Source of the DNA: Rotaria macrura
Lineage: Eukaryota > Rotifera > Eurotatoria > Philodinida > Philodinidae
DNA: 64,000 bases
Assembly: GCA_900239685.1 (NCBI GenBank)
Contig: OENT01000212.1
Span: forward strand, 73,186 to 137,185
Reading direction: 5' to 3'
Shown in pieces: positions 9,927-23,100 of the stretch. The position numbers and the translations under genes were made by a program. Numbering within the stretch: the stretch's first letter is position 1; each line of letters opens with the position of its first letter. The notes beneath the pieces were generated by a model. That model was not told the DNA's origin. It saw only the letters and a program-made list of their open reading frames with translations, and made no database searches.

Positions 9927-11832
9927 GACAGTCGATTATGGTGCTTATAAAAAAAAGAGTACGGCTCCTTACACTATTTTTTTTTCTTTCTTAACAACCA
10001 CCATCACTCATTTCATCGAGTTTTTCTGTGCGTTTCATCCAATTAAGTTTATTTTTACACATGTCAGTTGCATTTCTACCGATTCTCCCTCTTAATGACT
10101 TCTCATGAGCGACAGAATAGAAAAAAGAACATCGGTAAATAATCGTACTAACGAGCAGCACAAAACTAGTGCTTTGTAAATGACTCAACGCTCAATTGCA
10201 TAAAACAACTGAAAGAAACAGCAGAATCCATTTGATCTGTGCAATAATAAAACAATACACAAACATGATTATATATGGTTGAGTTTCAACTTTATTGTAC
10301 CATTCTGGTCTCATAAGTAAAATTGCAATGTCTCGAATTCGTCTGAATCAATCCTTGTGATTTTTTACGTTATGCTCTACGAAGAAGGCCTCACTATTGC
10401 ACAAAAAGTCACAAGTCGATCTTGAAAACCTGAGATATTTAGCTTTTCATAGATGAATAGTTCGATTTCTACTGCCATCTTTTGGACATAGAAGTCTAAT
10501 AACTGATTGATTTCTCGTTAATTCAATTTTAACAGTTCATGATGTGATATCTATAGTTGACAGTTTATATATCTCGGATATGAGACGGATGAGTTCGTTT
10601 ATCACAGTTCCTTTTCCATTTTGAGTGTGGGTGTAAGGGTGTGGGTGTGGAAGTGTGGTAGGGCAACCGACCGGCCATCGGGAGAGAGTGGGATTCGAAA
10701 CCCACTAATGGTATGATTTTATTTTGTTCTATGTTCATGCCCTAGTGAGTGACGGGATAATATGATTATCTATATATAATCTCACATCCTATTTGTTGGA
10801 GAATATCTTGTTAAATATTATTGGAAGTTAACTTGAACTTTCAGATAATAGAATATTGTGTTTAAGAGTAGCTTTGAGTGTTCTTAGAAATACTCGAACA
10901 CAATGCTAGATAGTAGGAGAGACACACTATGTTCCATCAAATCCTTATCAATTGATAAAATGACTTAAGCGTACTCGAAATGGATCTTGCTGACTTTTGA
11001 TTCTTATTTTGCTACTACTGTAGAATCACACACTCATTTTCAAAAGTGGCTTGAATCACCGTTGGAAATACCTTTGACGAAACAATTTTTCAATAATGTG
11101 AAATAGCCATTTTGTTCAGAGAACCAGTCACTGATGACTGGTGCTGTAGAGAGAAAGATACAGGTAAATGCTCGTTTCAAGACCCTGTCCTCTCTGTCTA
11201 GGAGGAATAAAAATCAACTGTACTATGAGTCTTGCAACGATTAGCATCGATTAAAAACAGTAAAAGCGTTTGCGATACTTCGTTTTTATATGAGCAACAA
11301 TAAGGCAGAAACTTTTCAGTCAAGTGCACGCTCAAATATCGAATCTTACAACTTTTTTTAGGTTCGTCAGTGTGTAATCTCTTTCTTGACTTCAAAAGTA
11401 AAAGTTTAGAAAAAAAGTAGTTTCTGCATCACTTGAGCAGACGCCAATCAAACATTTCTTGCACATTTTATCTACTCCTCGGCTGTCAAATCAAGAATGT
11501 TGAGCAGTTAAAATTAAAAAAATGAGCGTTCAAGTTATATATCGTACAGGCTAGCAACTCTACTCAAGATTTGCAATATGTTTCTTGTATTATTCTGGAG
11601 TGTACGTTGCCATAGGTTCACAACATTCAAGTTTGATCTGTGCGCTCTGGTGTTATTCAATTATATGCATCAAAAACTTTTTGAAATCATAGTTTACTGA
11701 TTGTACTAGACATGATTCATACGGGCAACGATTCATCCTGTCGGACCTAACAGAGATTTGTTTCCGAATCGACACCAACAATATGTAAACTAGCGTCATA
11801 GTATACCTTTATGGCATTGCATAGTAGCTGGA
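9927..11832. other. Intergenic, with GT-rich tract and weak tRNA-like 3' half
   Basis: No coding gene supported. At 10624-10660 lies a degenerate tract of GTGTGGGTGT units. It is followed at about 10690-10710 by a T-arm-like hairpin (GTGGGATTCGAAACCCAC), without a credible acceptor stem or anticodon arm. The rest is AT-rich single-copy-looking DNA; open frames at 10188-9991 and 11395-11198 (minus) lack motifs. Confidence 0.4.
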
Positions 11833-14770
11833 TTAGCGAAGAATTCTTCTAAATTTCTGTTGGACGATCCATACGTGAGAATGATTGGTTTGGAGATGTT
11901 TTAAATGATCAGCAGTACACATAAATTCTTTCCGACACTGTTGACAACAATATGATACATGCATTAATGTTCGTTTCGATTCTCTATTATTTATATGTGT
12001 TTGTAATACCTCGGCTTGACTGTCGAAGTTACTCTGGGACATGGCTGTCACGAAGTCTAAACTACCAATATTGAATTGGTTATAGCCATGATCAGTTACA
12101 CTCAATTCCATTGATTTTTTCAAAGATGTGTCAGCAGAACAATTCATATTCTGTACATTTGTCATTTGTTCTTGTATCTTCTTTATTTCATTATCGACAA
12201 CATTCAATGTTGCACGAGTAGGATTGAAAATGGATTTAGAATGTTTGCTATTGAAATGATTTGAACGATCAGTAATTGTTTTAAACTTTCTTGAGCATTG
12301 ATAACAGCTACGCGATACTTTCGTAGGAAGAGATCTATGTCCATTAATCTTCATTCTATCTGGTGTCTGTTTTATTTGATCTCTTAGAATATCTGTCGGA
12401 TCAATATTCATGGATAGGATAGCTTTACCATGATTTTTAATCCAGTGAGATATGTGACGACTATTATATTTGAATTTCTTCGCGCATTCCCAGCAATAGC
12501 AGCAACTATTCCAAGCATTCACTGGAACATCATAGTCATTTATTTGCTTATGTTACAATAACGTATACTTATTGTGAGGATTTGAAGAGACAGTAACTGA
12601 TGGTAGAAATAATGAGGAATAGCTTAATATAAAGTGATATAAACGTCCATGAGACGATTTATATTTCTTGTGGTATTTCCAACATGGAAAGTGTTTAATA
12701 CAATGATGCTCGTGTTTCATAGCAGTATTCGATCTTGTATATTGATTGATTGATTTTTAAGAGTACTTGATGACTTAGCATTCATAGATAAATTCAATTC
12801 AATTTGTTCGTCATGAAAATCAACATTGTTACAAGCAGTTAGTTTGAACGATTGAGGACACGACGATTGAGAATGTTGTGCGCCGATTGGTTCAAGGATG
12901 TGTTTTGGATTTTTCATCTGAACTTGTGTTCATGCCATCTCGCTCATAGTACACTTTGTTGTTAAAGTATTCATAGGCACTGAAGATTCAGGATGTTTGT
13001 CCTTGAGGCCCATACTACACATATCTACAGATTTGAATTTCGCAAAATCTTTGCAGTAGTTGTATGGTGCTAGATTATCTGTAAATGATGTCTTCATTTC
13101 TTTTTTGTTTTGCTTTGATTATTTCATTTTTAAGAATATCTATTGGATTAGTAGTTGCATATAAAATGAAATTAGGATGCTTGCCGACGAAATGAGACAT
13201 GCGACCGTAATCTGATGGAAATTTCTTTGAATATGACCAACACTTAGATTGTTTATTGATACGAATTCTTGAAGCCACTATATCATCCCGAGTTTTCTGC
13301 TCAGAACATATGAAAACATAGTTAAAGGACCGCTCATATGTTCTGTGATACTACTCGCCGTGAGAGACATAGAATTCATAGTAATTAAATCTGAATCATG
13401 ATGAGTAGTCGGTCGGAAGTTCATCACACAGCGAAAACGGTCAAATAGAAGACTTTGAAAAGTACTCGTAACTTCTTCAGTGTCGTTTTGATCTTCATAT
13501 TGGATTTCGATACTGTTTGATATATTCAGTTGACCATGACGCACTTCATGATACTTATCAAGATCAGAAGTCAAGCCAGATTCCTCAGAATCTTGTCAAG
13601 TACAGAACGATTTAGTCATAGAAATAGTCTTCTCGTCTGAACCTATCATAAGTTCCTCGTTTACTCTTAGTTGATTTTCCAGAAAAATCGATGGATCAGT
13701 GTTGGTAGATACAATTAAGTTACACTGCTAAGAAATAAGATGAGACAAGACACCTCGTTTGGATTGAAACTTGCTTTTGACGCATTGCCAACAAGAAAAT
13801 ATTTTAGTAGGGTCACTCGAAGGCTTCGTAGGTTTTACGTGATCTGTCAACCATGACTGTTGTATGTAAATTAGATGGAGTATACTTCGTTGTGAAATGA
13901 ATATCTCGAGCAGTCGTGGATTTGAATGTCTCAGTACAATATGGGTGCTCACGAGATACAATTTTGGAGGTAGTCATTTGTTCTGTATTCTTTGTTTGAT
14001 ATGAAGCAATGAAACTTGTAGCAATGAAAGACATCGATGCAGTTTTTTCGACTTGTTCAGAATATTGCGAACAAGAAAATAGACTGAATGTGTCGCTTTT
14101 TTTTATTCAACATAATTTAACTTTTCTTGTAAGCATGTAGTCTGATCTGAAATGGCGCGTGTTTGAGAAGCTGTAGTACCAGGAAATAGTTCTTGAATGT
14201 TAAGCATTAACATGTTTTTTAAAATTAAGAATGGATCGAAATTTTTTTGTTGCAGTGCAAGCAGAAAAATAATTTAGCAATATGATAATTTGTCGATTCT
14301 GTAATCTTCGTCTGATCATTTCTCGATTCACTCTCATAAGATGAACATGTTGATAATTTAGTGTTTGCAGAATATGCCTCTTGTAAAGGTATAGTTATAT
14401 TATTGTTACTAGTAGCAATTGCGCTCTGCTATTCTGATATTTCAATCTGCATTTTTAAGCTATTTGATGGATCAGTAGTAATTAATAAAATAGTTCTTGC
14501 ATGCCTGTGAACGAAATGATATAGTCGGCCGGTTTGAGATTTCAATTGCTTTTTGCATTTTCAACACTCAAACGATTTTCTTACTTCATTACTTGAAAGT
14601 TCGGAACTTCCCATCTTATTCTGTATTGACACAGAATGAATTTTTAGATTAGATATTAATGCATTATTGATAGAGCGAAAAAATTCAAAATGACATGCAA
14701 TAAAATTTTGTACACAATTCTCGTTATATTGGAATTTTTTGTTACATGGCCAACAAGAAAATATCTCCAT
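11833..14770 (-). pseudogene. Decayed C2H2 zinc-finger array gene
   Basis: The minus strand carries at least ten C2H2-like finger remnants in different frames, separated by stops and frameshifts. Type A fingers read CW.C.KKF......R..H....H and recur near 14755 (CWPCNKKFQYN), 14560 (KCKKQLKSQTGRLYHF), 13790 (CWQCVKSKFQSKRG), 13245 (CWSYSKKFPSDYGRMSHF), 12685 (CWKYHKKYKSSHGRLYHF) and 12500 (CWECAKKFKYNSRHISHW). Several are followed by a linker with (T)DP...LK/R.QI. Type B fingers appear near 13935, 13030 and 12305 (CYQCSRKFKTITDRSNHF), and a last one near 11945 (CQQCRKEFMCTADHLKH). Only the last segment (12522-11833, 229 codons) is open with three good fingers. In one finger the expected CWKC is C-TGA-KC. 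Likely once a nucleic-acid-binding protein made of duplicated modules. The intact 3' segment might still be expressed, but most fingers have lost zinc ligands. Confidence 0.75.
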
Positions 14771-16339
14771 GGATTTTTTTTATCGTTGTTTCATAATTGT
14801 CCATATAGTAAATACTCTATTGATGTAATTGGGTAGATTAGTACTTAAATTCAGATGTTCTTTCGAATATTGAATGGTTATGAACTTTCTGGAATACAGA
14901 GGGCAATGATGTTCTTTCCTTGCAGGGTCACACAAAGTTTTGATTCCTAAACCGATTTCGTTCTTTGAATATTCTACATTTCATTGTATATATATATATA
15001 TATATATGAATATGTATGCAAAAGAAACAACTTTTCGTCACGTGATACTACTGTAGATAAGAATGAAAATGTTTTGTTGTATTGATATTACTGTCGTCTT
15101 GCATTATCTCACAGAAAAGACAAAACGTGCATCTGGAGAGTGTGATAATGATATTACTGTTAACTCATATCCATAACACCTGCACAACATCAATAGTAAT
15201 GATTGATACTGTATACTATTGTAGAAAAATAACTACAGTAGGAATCAGTCGCAAAATAATAAGCATTGGCATTACTTCATTGAAGATCTGCTAATAATTG
15301 AATCAATTAGAGTTTCCATGAAACTTCAGATATACGCACGCCGATCTGTTATAGTATATATTCATTACAAAAAAAAAATAAAAATGCTGACTTTTTTTAT
15401 CGAAAACTATACTGAAATGATATGGGTTGCATGGGTGTCAGTTCTGCCTTGATCGAAACGGAGGCCGACAAACACAATTAACAAATTCACAACCACACCC
15501 TGCCCTACATGGGCCAAGTACGATGAAAAACTCTTGAATGTAATATATTGACAATGCAAATTTTTTTAAAAATTTTTAATAGCGTTAGGTATCGTTAGAA
15601 CAACGTTAATAATATTTGACAGTGCAATTTTTCAAAATGAAATATCACGGTATTATTTGAATAAGAAAACTATGATATATTCTGTTTTAATTTCGAGTAT
15701 GAAAGAAATCCTACGAGTAGACCAATAGGGATTTGCTGTTTCAGGTGTATTAGAACTTTCTAATATATAAATGGGTGCAACAAGTCTTGAATGGACTTGG
15801 GATTTGTCATTAAATCTTTGAGGTTTGAACTTATATTGGGATTTGGAGTATGATTCAAATTGAGTTCCCATATGTGAGTTTCGTCTAGACATGAATCATT
15901 GCATTGTTGATATTGCTTGGTTCCGTTTGAGTTTGGGATTTGTTTTCAATATCATATGAGTCTAAATCTATAGCCATACTATACTGAAATTCAATCTCAG
16001 TCGAGAACAAATCAATATTATATTTGCACCAAATCCCAAAGCCTCGGATTCATCGCATCTATAATTGTACATCTATTCCAGAGCTAACAGCTATAAAAAT
16101 CATTGAGTCGTTCGATACGTCACAATGTTTACTATTTTGACTGTAATACTATCATCATCATAACTAAATTTAAAATGCACTTTTTAACCAAAATTATCAA
16201 TGAAAAAAGTTCTCGCAAATTAGATAATATGAAATTGTTTTAAGAGAAAATGTAAATCAAGTGCATTAACCTGTCAATAAAATATGTTATTTCTTTAATT
16301 TTAACAAACAAGAACAATAAAAAACGGATTCAAAATAAT
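14771..16339. other. Intergenic, simple repeat and short motif repeats
   Basis: No gene supported. A (TA)n microsatellite lies at 14987-15008, and the word TGGGATTTG recurs at about 15810, 15838 and 15930. A minus-strand 79-codon frame at 15892-15653 has no recognised motif. A degenerate telomere-like string (ATGGGTTGCATGGGTGTC) is at 15422-15439. Confidence 0.4.
14987..15008. repeat. (TA)n microsatellite
   Basis: Eleven consecutive TA units, readable directly. Part of the surrounding AT-rich intergenic DNA. Confidence 0.9.
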
Positions 16340-18468
16340 TTATTGGATTCTTCGTAAAAGAATTTTCTTTGCTGCATGATGTGACGTTTTATCCATTTTA
16401 TCTACAAATGAATTTATCATTCAAATTAAATGAACGAGCAACTTATAAAATATCACTTACAAATTTTATGTTGTCCTCGCATGGGTAATTTAAAAAAGAG
16501 TTCTTGTGGATTTTCGCATATGAAAACAAATTCACTATCAGATTCACCATCAGGATATTGTTCAAGATACGTATTACGATCTAAACAATCAATAACATCG
16601 ACACATCCAAGTAATACTGATGTCGGATATTCTGTTGGAAAATCAATGTCTTCGTCATCTAAATGACAAATTGACACAAATATGAATCGAATATAAGTTT
16701 TTCTCAATTTACATACTGATATTTCGTGATTTGTAGAATTCTTCCATACTTAACATAGTTTCTTGGTCAGCTTCTTTCGCTGCTGCATGTATCCACAAAC
16801 GACCACGATGTGAAGTATACCATGATCGACCTTCATGCCTACAATGAAAATGTCATGTCATATCACACGTGTACGCCTCATTGATCTCTACAATATTGAT
16901 TAGAGTAGAAACAATTGAAAAGAAATTTTGACGTTCACTTCATGTGTGCTATCGATTGAAACATGCTGTTTTACTACTGTCGTTTTACAATATGTATCAT
17001 AGAAATGGTTCAATCTTTTCATTTATTGTTATATTTGTACTAAAGTAAAAACATGGTTGATGCTGCTATTTTAAAATTTGCAAAGAAACACAAGAAAACA
17101 TGTCAAGGCTCGTCAAACAAAAATTAAAGACAACTAGACTTACATCTTGATGCCACGAATCAATAACGAAGCCCACGGTTGATGCATAGTAAGACACATT
17201 CCATCGTCGGTCATTTGCATCAATTCTTTATCTTGTATACGTAAACGTTCTCGATCACTATCTTCAATAGTCATTTGTGTTATATTTGTTAACGATGATT
17301 TAATATTAGTTCGTTGTTCTATCCACTAAAGTAATATTTCAAGAAAATATTTCGTGTTTTTTTTTCTAATTTATTGTCACGTATATTATATAAGACTAAC
17401 TTGAGGAGCTGACATAGTTCCTGGTAGATTATGATTGATAAGATCATAATCATCATCATCGTCCCAAGTTGGAACGGTTTGTTGTTGAATACGATCAGCT
17501 TCTACTTCATATTGGTCATTATCGTGAACAGCTCGTGCTTCATCATAACTAAATTTATACATAAAAGTTTTCAGTTAGCTGATAGACATCCGATTAAAGG
17601 TTTGCAAAGAATCCTCTTCTTTGACTTTCTGTTTGACTACTTGCTCTTATCAATAACAACCAATTGAAAGTATCAATCAACTGTAAAGATATAACTTACA
17701 AACGATCATTGTGTGGTTCATTGTCATTGTAAACGCGTCGTCCAGCAAAATCAATAGTAATCTTTTGATTTTTCTGATTTTTCTTTTCATTCATTTGAAC
17801 TTGAAGTTTTTCAAGTTTCATTCGTTGCTGTTTACTGAGCCATTTATTATTACTATCAAAATAATCAGAAGCATCATCAATAACTTGTGTTCGCTGTGCA
17901 CTAGAATAAGAAAATACAAACGACTTTTCCAATCTTAACTATGATCGTTCAAACCTAGTTCGATCGAATTCAATAAGCTTATTTTTGAATGCAACAGCTT
18001 CTGCAATATCGTTCAATGAAAGTTGTGATGATCCATCGGTTCTTGTCGATACATTTTGTGGGTCATGTTGACCCGATGATTTTGATAATAATTCTTGTTC
18101 AAGTTTTTTTCCTTCACGCGTACCTGATATAATCAATTGTCGTTCATCACGAGTACAAACCTAAACCAAATATATAGAAAATTCTTTTTGTTTTTCTTCA
18201 ATGCTTACTAAATTGCCACAGAAAAAACATGGACCCGATCCTTCTTGTTCACAAACGATACGTCCACATTGAAGACAATTCGCAACAAGTTTATGTTTCG
18301 ATGCTTGACATTCACATGTATTACGACCTTAACGATAATACAATCATTGATATTAATTATAGAAATATTTCTATAGAATATACCTGGTAATCGAACGGTC
18401 ATTCGTTCTTTTCCTGCATTACTAAAAATATTCACATATTTTGATTTTTTCTTTTGCGGTGTAGGCAT
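16340..18468 (-). CDS. TRIP4: Activating signal cointegrator 1 (ASC-1)
   Basis: Nine exons join in phase: 18468-18384, 18327-18209, 18160-17955, 17900-17700, 17548-17401, 17325-17144, 16838-16717, 16658-16461, 16401-16340. They give 440 residues. The N-terminal zinc finger has Cys33, Cys35, His40, Cys46, Cys49, Cys54, Cys62, Cys65 and Cys70, with the family signature CGRIVCEQEGSGPC. A charged middle follows (QQRMKLEKLQVQMNEKK). The C-terminal ASCH domain has CLTMHQPWASLLIRGIK, EGRSWYTSHRGRLWIHAAAK and LLGCVDVIDCL. ASC-1 is a transcription coactivator and a subunit of the complex that splits collided ribosomes; the ASCH domain is a putative RNA-binding fold. Human TRIP4 has 581 aa. This one starts just before the zinc finger and lacks the N-terminal helical region, so an upstream exon could be missing. 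AATAAA overlaps the stop codon. Confidence 0.93.
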
Positions 18469-19546
18469 AATTTTTCAAATCTAAAATTATTCTTATCCGA
18501 TTGATTGACATGTATAAAGTTGTGTCCAAAGAAAAGCAATTGGAAGTCGAATCAGTTTTCTTCAAACTATTTTCGAGCGAAAGAGATTTCGGCTACTTTC
18601 TAGTTGAATCATACTTTTAAAATTTAGATATCTTTTACATTCGAACTGTCAAGTAAGCAATAATTTCAAATATGATTTGAAAAGATCTTCATGGTACTAC
18701 TTTTGAGATCATCATCTTATCGTTAATTGTGATTTGGTTATTTTCTACTAGAGAATTAGCAGACAAGCAGAACGTAATGCGAATAGTTGATCGTTAAAGT
18801 TTCCGATTGTTTCTAACAGTTACTGCATCAGAGTCATAGTCTAATGACAGAGAATGCTCGCGAAAGTGACTGTATCATGTAACACATTCAGTTTTATAAA
18901 CAAGATAAAACTCGTAACTTTATCTCAGAAGCTACCTAGACAACTTCTTGGTCATTTTGGTGTACTCGAGACACGAAATAATGTGGTTGATGCAGCCTCT
19001 TAAGATGCGCAATGTTTGATTATGCCTTCTTGGTAAAGCTGCTGGAATTTCACGTAAAGCCGAATTTTCTCTGAGTCAACCAAATCGATTTTGTTCAAAA
19101 CAGTAATCAGCATGAGTTCTCTGAAGACATGATCAACAGTTTGAAATCTTCCGTTAACTAATCTCAGCCGTAGCTCTCATCCAGTATCTCCTATGCTGAA
19201 TTAAGTCTATCAGAATAGACTACTACATCATAGTCTTATCCAAGAATAACATCAATGGTACTAATCAAAAGAATTTCCAGATACATCGAAAAATATTTTC
19301 TTGTTAGCATTAATATCAGTTTGTGTTTCATAGTGACATATGAACATGTTCGTTGTTATTGTTTGAATAAGATTTGATATTTTAACAATCATCTATAATA
19401 GACGTGAAAAACTACTTGATTTCTAATAAACGTCAAGATCTAAGAATCTTCTATTTATAGATTAAAATGACGATAGAAATAAGATCAAACAATAGAAAAA
19501 CAGATTGATAATGAAAATTCCCTAATGAGAATTGAACCGACGCAAA
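18469..19546. other. Intergenic between TRIP4 and TIMM13
   Basis: About 1.1 kb, AT-rich, no coding signal or repeat that I recognise. It holds the 5' flank of TRIP4 and 3' flank of TIMM13 (both minus strand). Confidence 0.5.
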
Positions 19547-19940
19547 TTAAAAACGATGTTGTTCACGTTGGATTCTACTTGCATAAGTTCTCGAAACAAT
19601 GTTCCATGCATCCATGTAACGATCCGAACATTGTGTGACACATTTCTAAATGACGATGATAATAATGCATATAAAACAGAAAAATCTTCTCAATTCTAAC
19701 CTGTTCCGAACTCGATAAAGAACTACCAGGTTTTTGAATACATGCTTTAAAACATTTATCCGATAATTTCTTAAAGCAAATACAAAAGAAACCAAGAAAA
19801 AAAAGTTAACATTTTTCTTGTATCGGCAAATATTCTACTTGAAGAAGTTCTTGAGCATTTTGAAGTGCCAATTGTTGTTGTACAGAAGCCATAATTTGCT
19901 GGCGTTGATTACTATCAAGTTTTTGTGTATCGAGACTCAT
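19547..19940 (-). CDS. TIMM13: Mitochondrial small Tim chaperone Tim13
   Basis: Three exons (19940-19839, 19769-19701, 19645-19547), all phase 0, give 89 residues; human TIMM13 has 95. Each exon is too short to be found as a long frame. The protein contains the twin Cx3C motif of small Tims: KCFKAC in exon 2 and KCVTQC in exon 3. Flanking family residues are also present: [15 protein letters not shown] before the first pair and [19 protein letters not shown] after the second. Tim13 pairs with Tim8 in a hexameric chaperone of the intermembrane space, carrying hydrophobic precursors to the inner-membrane TIM22 machinery. No presequence is expected, because import uses the oxidative Mia40 route. 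Length, splice phases and cysteine spacing all look functional. Confidence 0.93.
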
Positions 19941-20129
19941 TTTATTCTTCGACAATCTAAAATATATTAAAGAATTACATGAATCTGTTGATTAAAATTT
20001 TCATTGAAATACTAAATTATATCAAAGAAACAAAAAATAAATGAATAAATAAATAAAAGTAAAACATCATAACATTGTTCTGTTCGTACATGAATTAAAA
20101 TATCACATTTAAAAAGAACAAAGAAATTA

Positions 20130-23100
20130 TTAATAATTTTGTTGATGTGAAATCTGCATCGATAGTCGAGGTTGAATTGTTCTTATTTTTGTTATTAATT
20201 CCATATCTTCATTTTGATCGAAGTCAATATTCTCAATAAGAGATAACGTAGATGAAAACGACGATAAAAACAATGATGAAACATTCGAATTTCGTTTATT
20301 GCAACGAAAATCTTCATCATTACTATCAGATACCATCGTTTGAAGGGATGGATAAAATTGAACTCTAAATAGATAATCAATAGATTAGTTTATTCAACAA
20401 AACATCGTCTTATATTAGAGATAAAGAGAGAAAACATAAGCAAAGTGTGACATATCATCGTGTTAGAGTTTCGACATAAACTTACACACAAACTCAAATC
20501 ATTTTGATAACTGTATACGAATTAATAAATGAAATTAAAAAAAGAACAACAAATTTCAATTGAATTCATTCTATCAATACTTACTGATTATTCTCATTTG
20601 AATTGATAAAATATTGTTCAATGAATTCTTTCAACATTGCTAATGTATGACGAAAATCCGTATGACGACTGCTTATTTGACAATGGTACATTATCTTGAA
20701 CAAGAGAAATATCAATTTTACCTGAAATTGAAAATAAACAACTTACTTGACCTATATTTCGATTGAGTAAATAAAAACCGTATCGAAATGCACTAAGATT
20801 CGTTGTTGGATAAAGAGGATATCTAAAGATGAAGAGAAAAAAAAACATCGAACGTCCTGTCTAATCACATTATTTTACTCTTGAGACATTCAGAAATCGA
20901 AGGCACAGTCTCTCGTGCGTTTATCGTGACTTCTACATAGTATTTGCTTGTGTGAAAAAATCGTACATGGGACATGACAGATATTCAAAGATTGATTCTA
21001 CTATAGTTTTTTCGAAATATCACGATTAAATCCGGTCATGAAAGTTTTTTCTTTTTGGACATTGTCTTCAGTGAGATGAGAAATAACTTCGTCTAAGACA
21101 GATAACATTATGTTGTCGTCATTGAATGGAATTATTTGAAATTTTGAAATCAAAACAAAAGACTTACGAATTGAGATCTTGTGATTATGTGGAACTCGCA
21201 AATGACTCAATTCGATTTTTTGGTGAAAATTGACGTCTGCTTAAATTTTTGTGACGTTTTGAAAACATATTTTGAATAGTTATTGACATGCTAATTTTTG
21301 TTTAGTTCATTCTAATAGAATAAATTTTGTAAAACTTTAAATACATCAGATTAATTGAAACTACTGCTGACGAAAGACTTCTCAGTTTGTTCACTATTCA
21401 AGTGTATATTCAATACGAATCATTTTTAATTATTACTGGAACAACAGCTAGTAGGAATGCAACGGTGACGGTGAATTAAATTTCACCGGTTCATAGCAGT
21501 AACCAATGCTAACCCGCATACACTCCTACTAGCCGGTATTCGTCTAATGCCACCGGTATAAACCAATATAAGCTAAAACCGGTCGTTCAAAAGTGGTCGA
21601 ACGGTTACGGTAACGATCGGTTGTTTTCACCGTTGTATCCCTAGTAGCTAGAGCGTGATTGAACAGCGCTGTATCTTTGATGCTGAAATTTCGCACATAG
21701 TTTTAAGTATGTCTAAGTACTAAAGCAGATTGTTTTACGCTTAAAATACTTCTTTTAAGAGAGTCAAGCAACAAAACTCGTTTTTAGTATTCTACATATT
21801 TCGATTAGAATCAATCGTTTATCAAATGAAATAATGGTAAAGAATTTTCATCTTACTCATTAGTATCTAAACTATAGTCATAGATTTTGATCGATGATGC
21901 ACCGTGATAGTCAATAGGAAATCTCAATGGTAATTGAATAAGTTGTGAAATAATAAGAACTAAATGTGAACAATATCCAACAGCTGCCGCTATTTCATAA
22001 TCATGTTCACGATCTAATATAGTTACGAAAGAACAAGAACGTTTTTTTATGACATATCATACAAATAAAACTACATACTCAATGCCGATTGATACACTTT
22101 GTCATCTGCTTGCGGTAATTTAATGTTAGCTATATAATATTCATTAGGATTATCATTATCAATTGGATAAATATAATGATAAATATCATTCATAATTTCT
22201 TTTTGTCGATAGGTAATTATTTGTGTTAAATTATGAAGCATAGATCTTAAAACATAGAGATCAATATAAATAAAAAAAAAGAACATCGATGCTCATTTCT
22301 TCATTGGTACACACACTTCACAGCACCGTGTTTTCAATGAATTTGCAAACTGTAAGCTTCGTTTTCACATGTCTGAGATGTCGGAAAAAATATCGTATTT
22401 TCTACATTGCCTATCTCACAACACTCGATGTTGACTGTTTTGTTTTTCAAAACTAATGTTTTTCAATCAGGAAAATAATACTGTTTCGTTCCCATCTCTC
22501 TGGAATTAAAAAAGGTATCGAAATGAAATATGTACAACGCACAATTTCATATTAGTTGTTTCTTTTTTTCTATACTTGTAAAGCTTTTTATACTTCTCTC
22601 TTCTCAAGGTCTATCACTCCAGAGAATTTCGAATTTTATCAATGAACTTATTTACAAGAAATTCCGGAGAAAGCGGAAACGATATCCTAACGTATTTCTA
22701 CACATGTATCATACTTTGATCGATTTATATAATCGTAATATGATTGAATGACGTCGTGTTGAGTAACTAATTGTGTTAAATTATGATTTAATTGATTTCC
22801 TTTTAAAATGAATAAAAACAAAAATACAACAGATCAATAAATAATCATTCGATTTACTTCTTTCTTCAATCGTTGTTTGTCTCTGTTGATAAGCATTCAA
22901 ACGTTGTTGATATAAAGAAGTTTGATATTGTAAATATATTTTTAAATTTTCAATACGTATTTGACGTATTTCACGTTCTTTTATCTTTTTAATAAATAGA
23001 ATAAATGATTTCGAAAGAAATACATAACAAATATATTTATACTTTGGATAGATAATCTTTATTTGCATCGACAAATGTTTGTAATCGTTGAAGATAAACG

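Noticed and set aside
9413..10095. Overlapping frames of 92, 73 and 77 codons on both strands
   Set aside because: They run across the C39-like gene or its 5' flank in other frames and show no motif or splice support.
10664..10715. tRNA gene after the GT-rich tract
   Set aside because: A T-arm-like hairpin is present but no matching acceptor stem, D-arm or anticodon arm could be drawn.
6379..14600. Reassigned TGA or TAA codon (alternative genetic code)
   Set aside because: A TGA interrupts CPVL and another sits at a Trp-like position in the zinc-finger array, but TRIP4, TIMM13, UVRAG, PAH and ARGLU1 all use standard stops and have none in frame; pseudogene decay is simpler.
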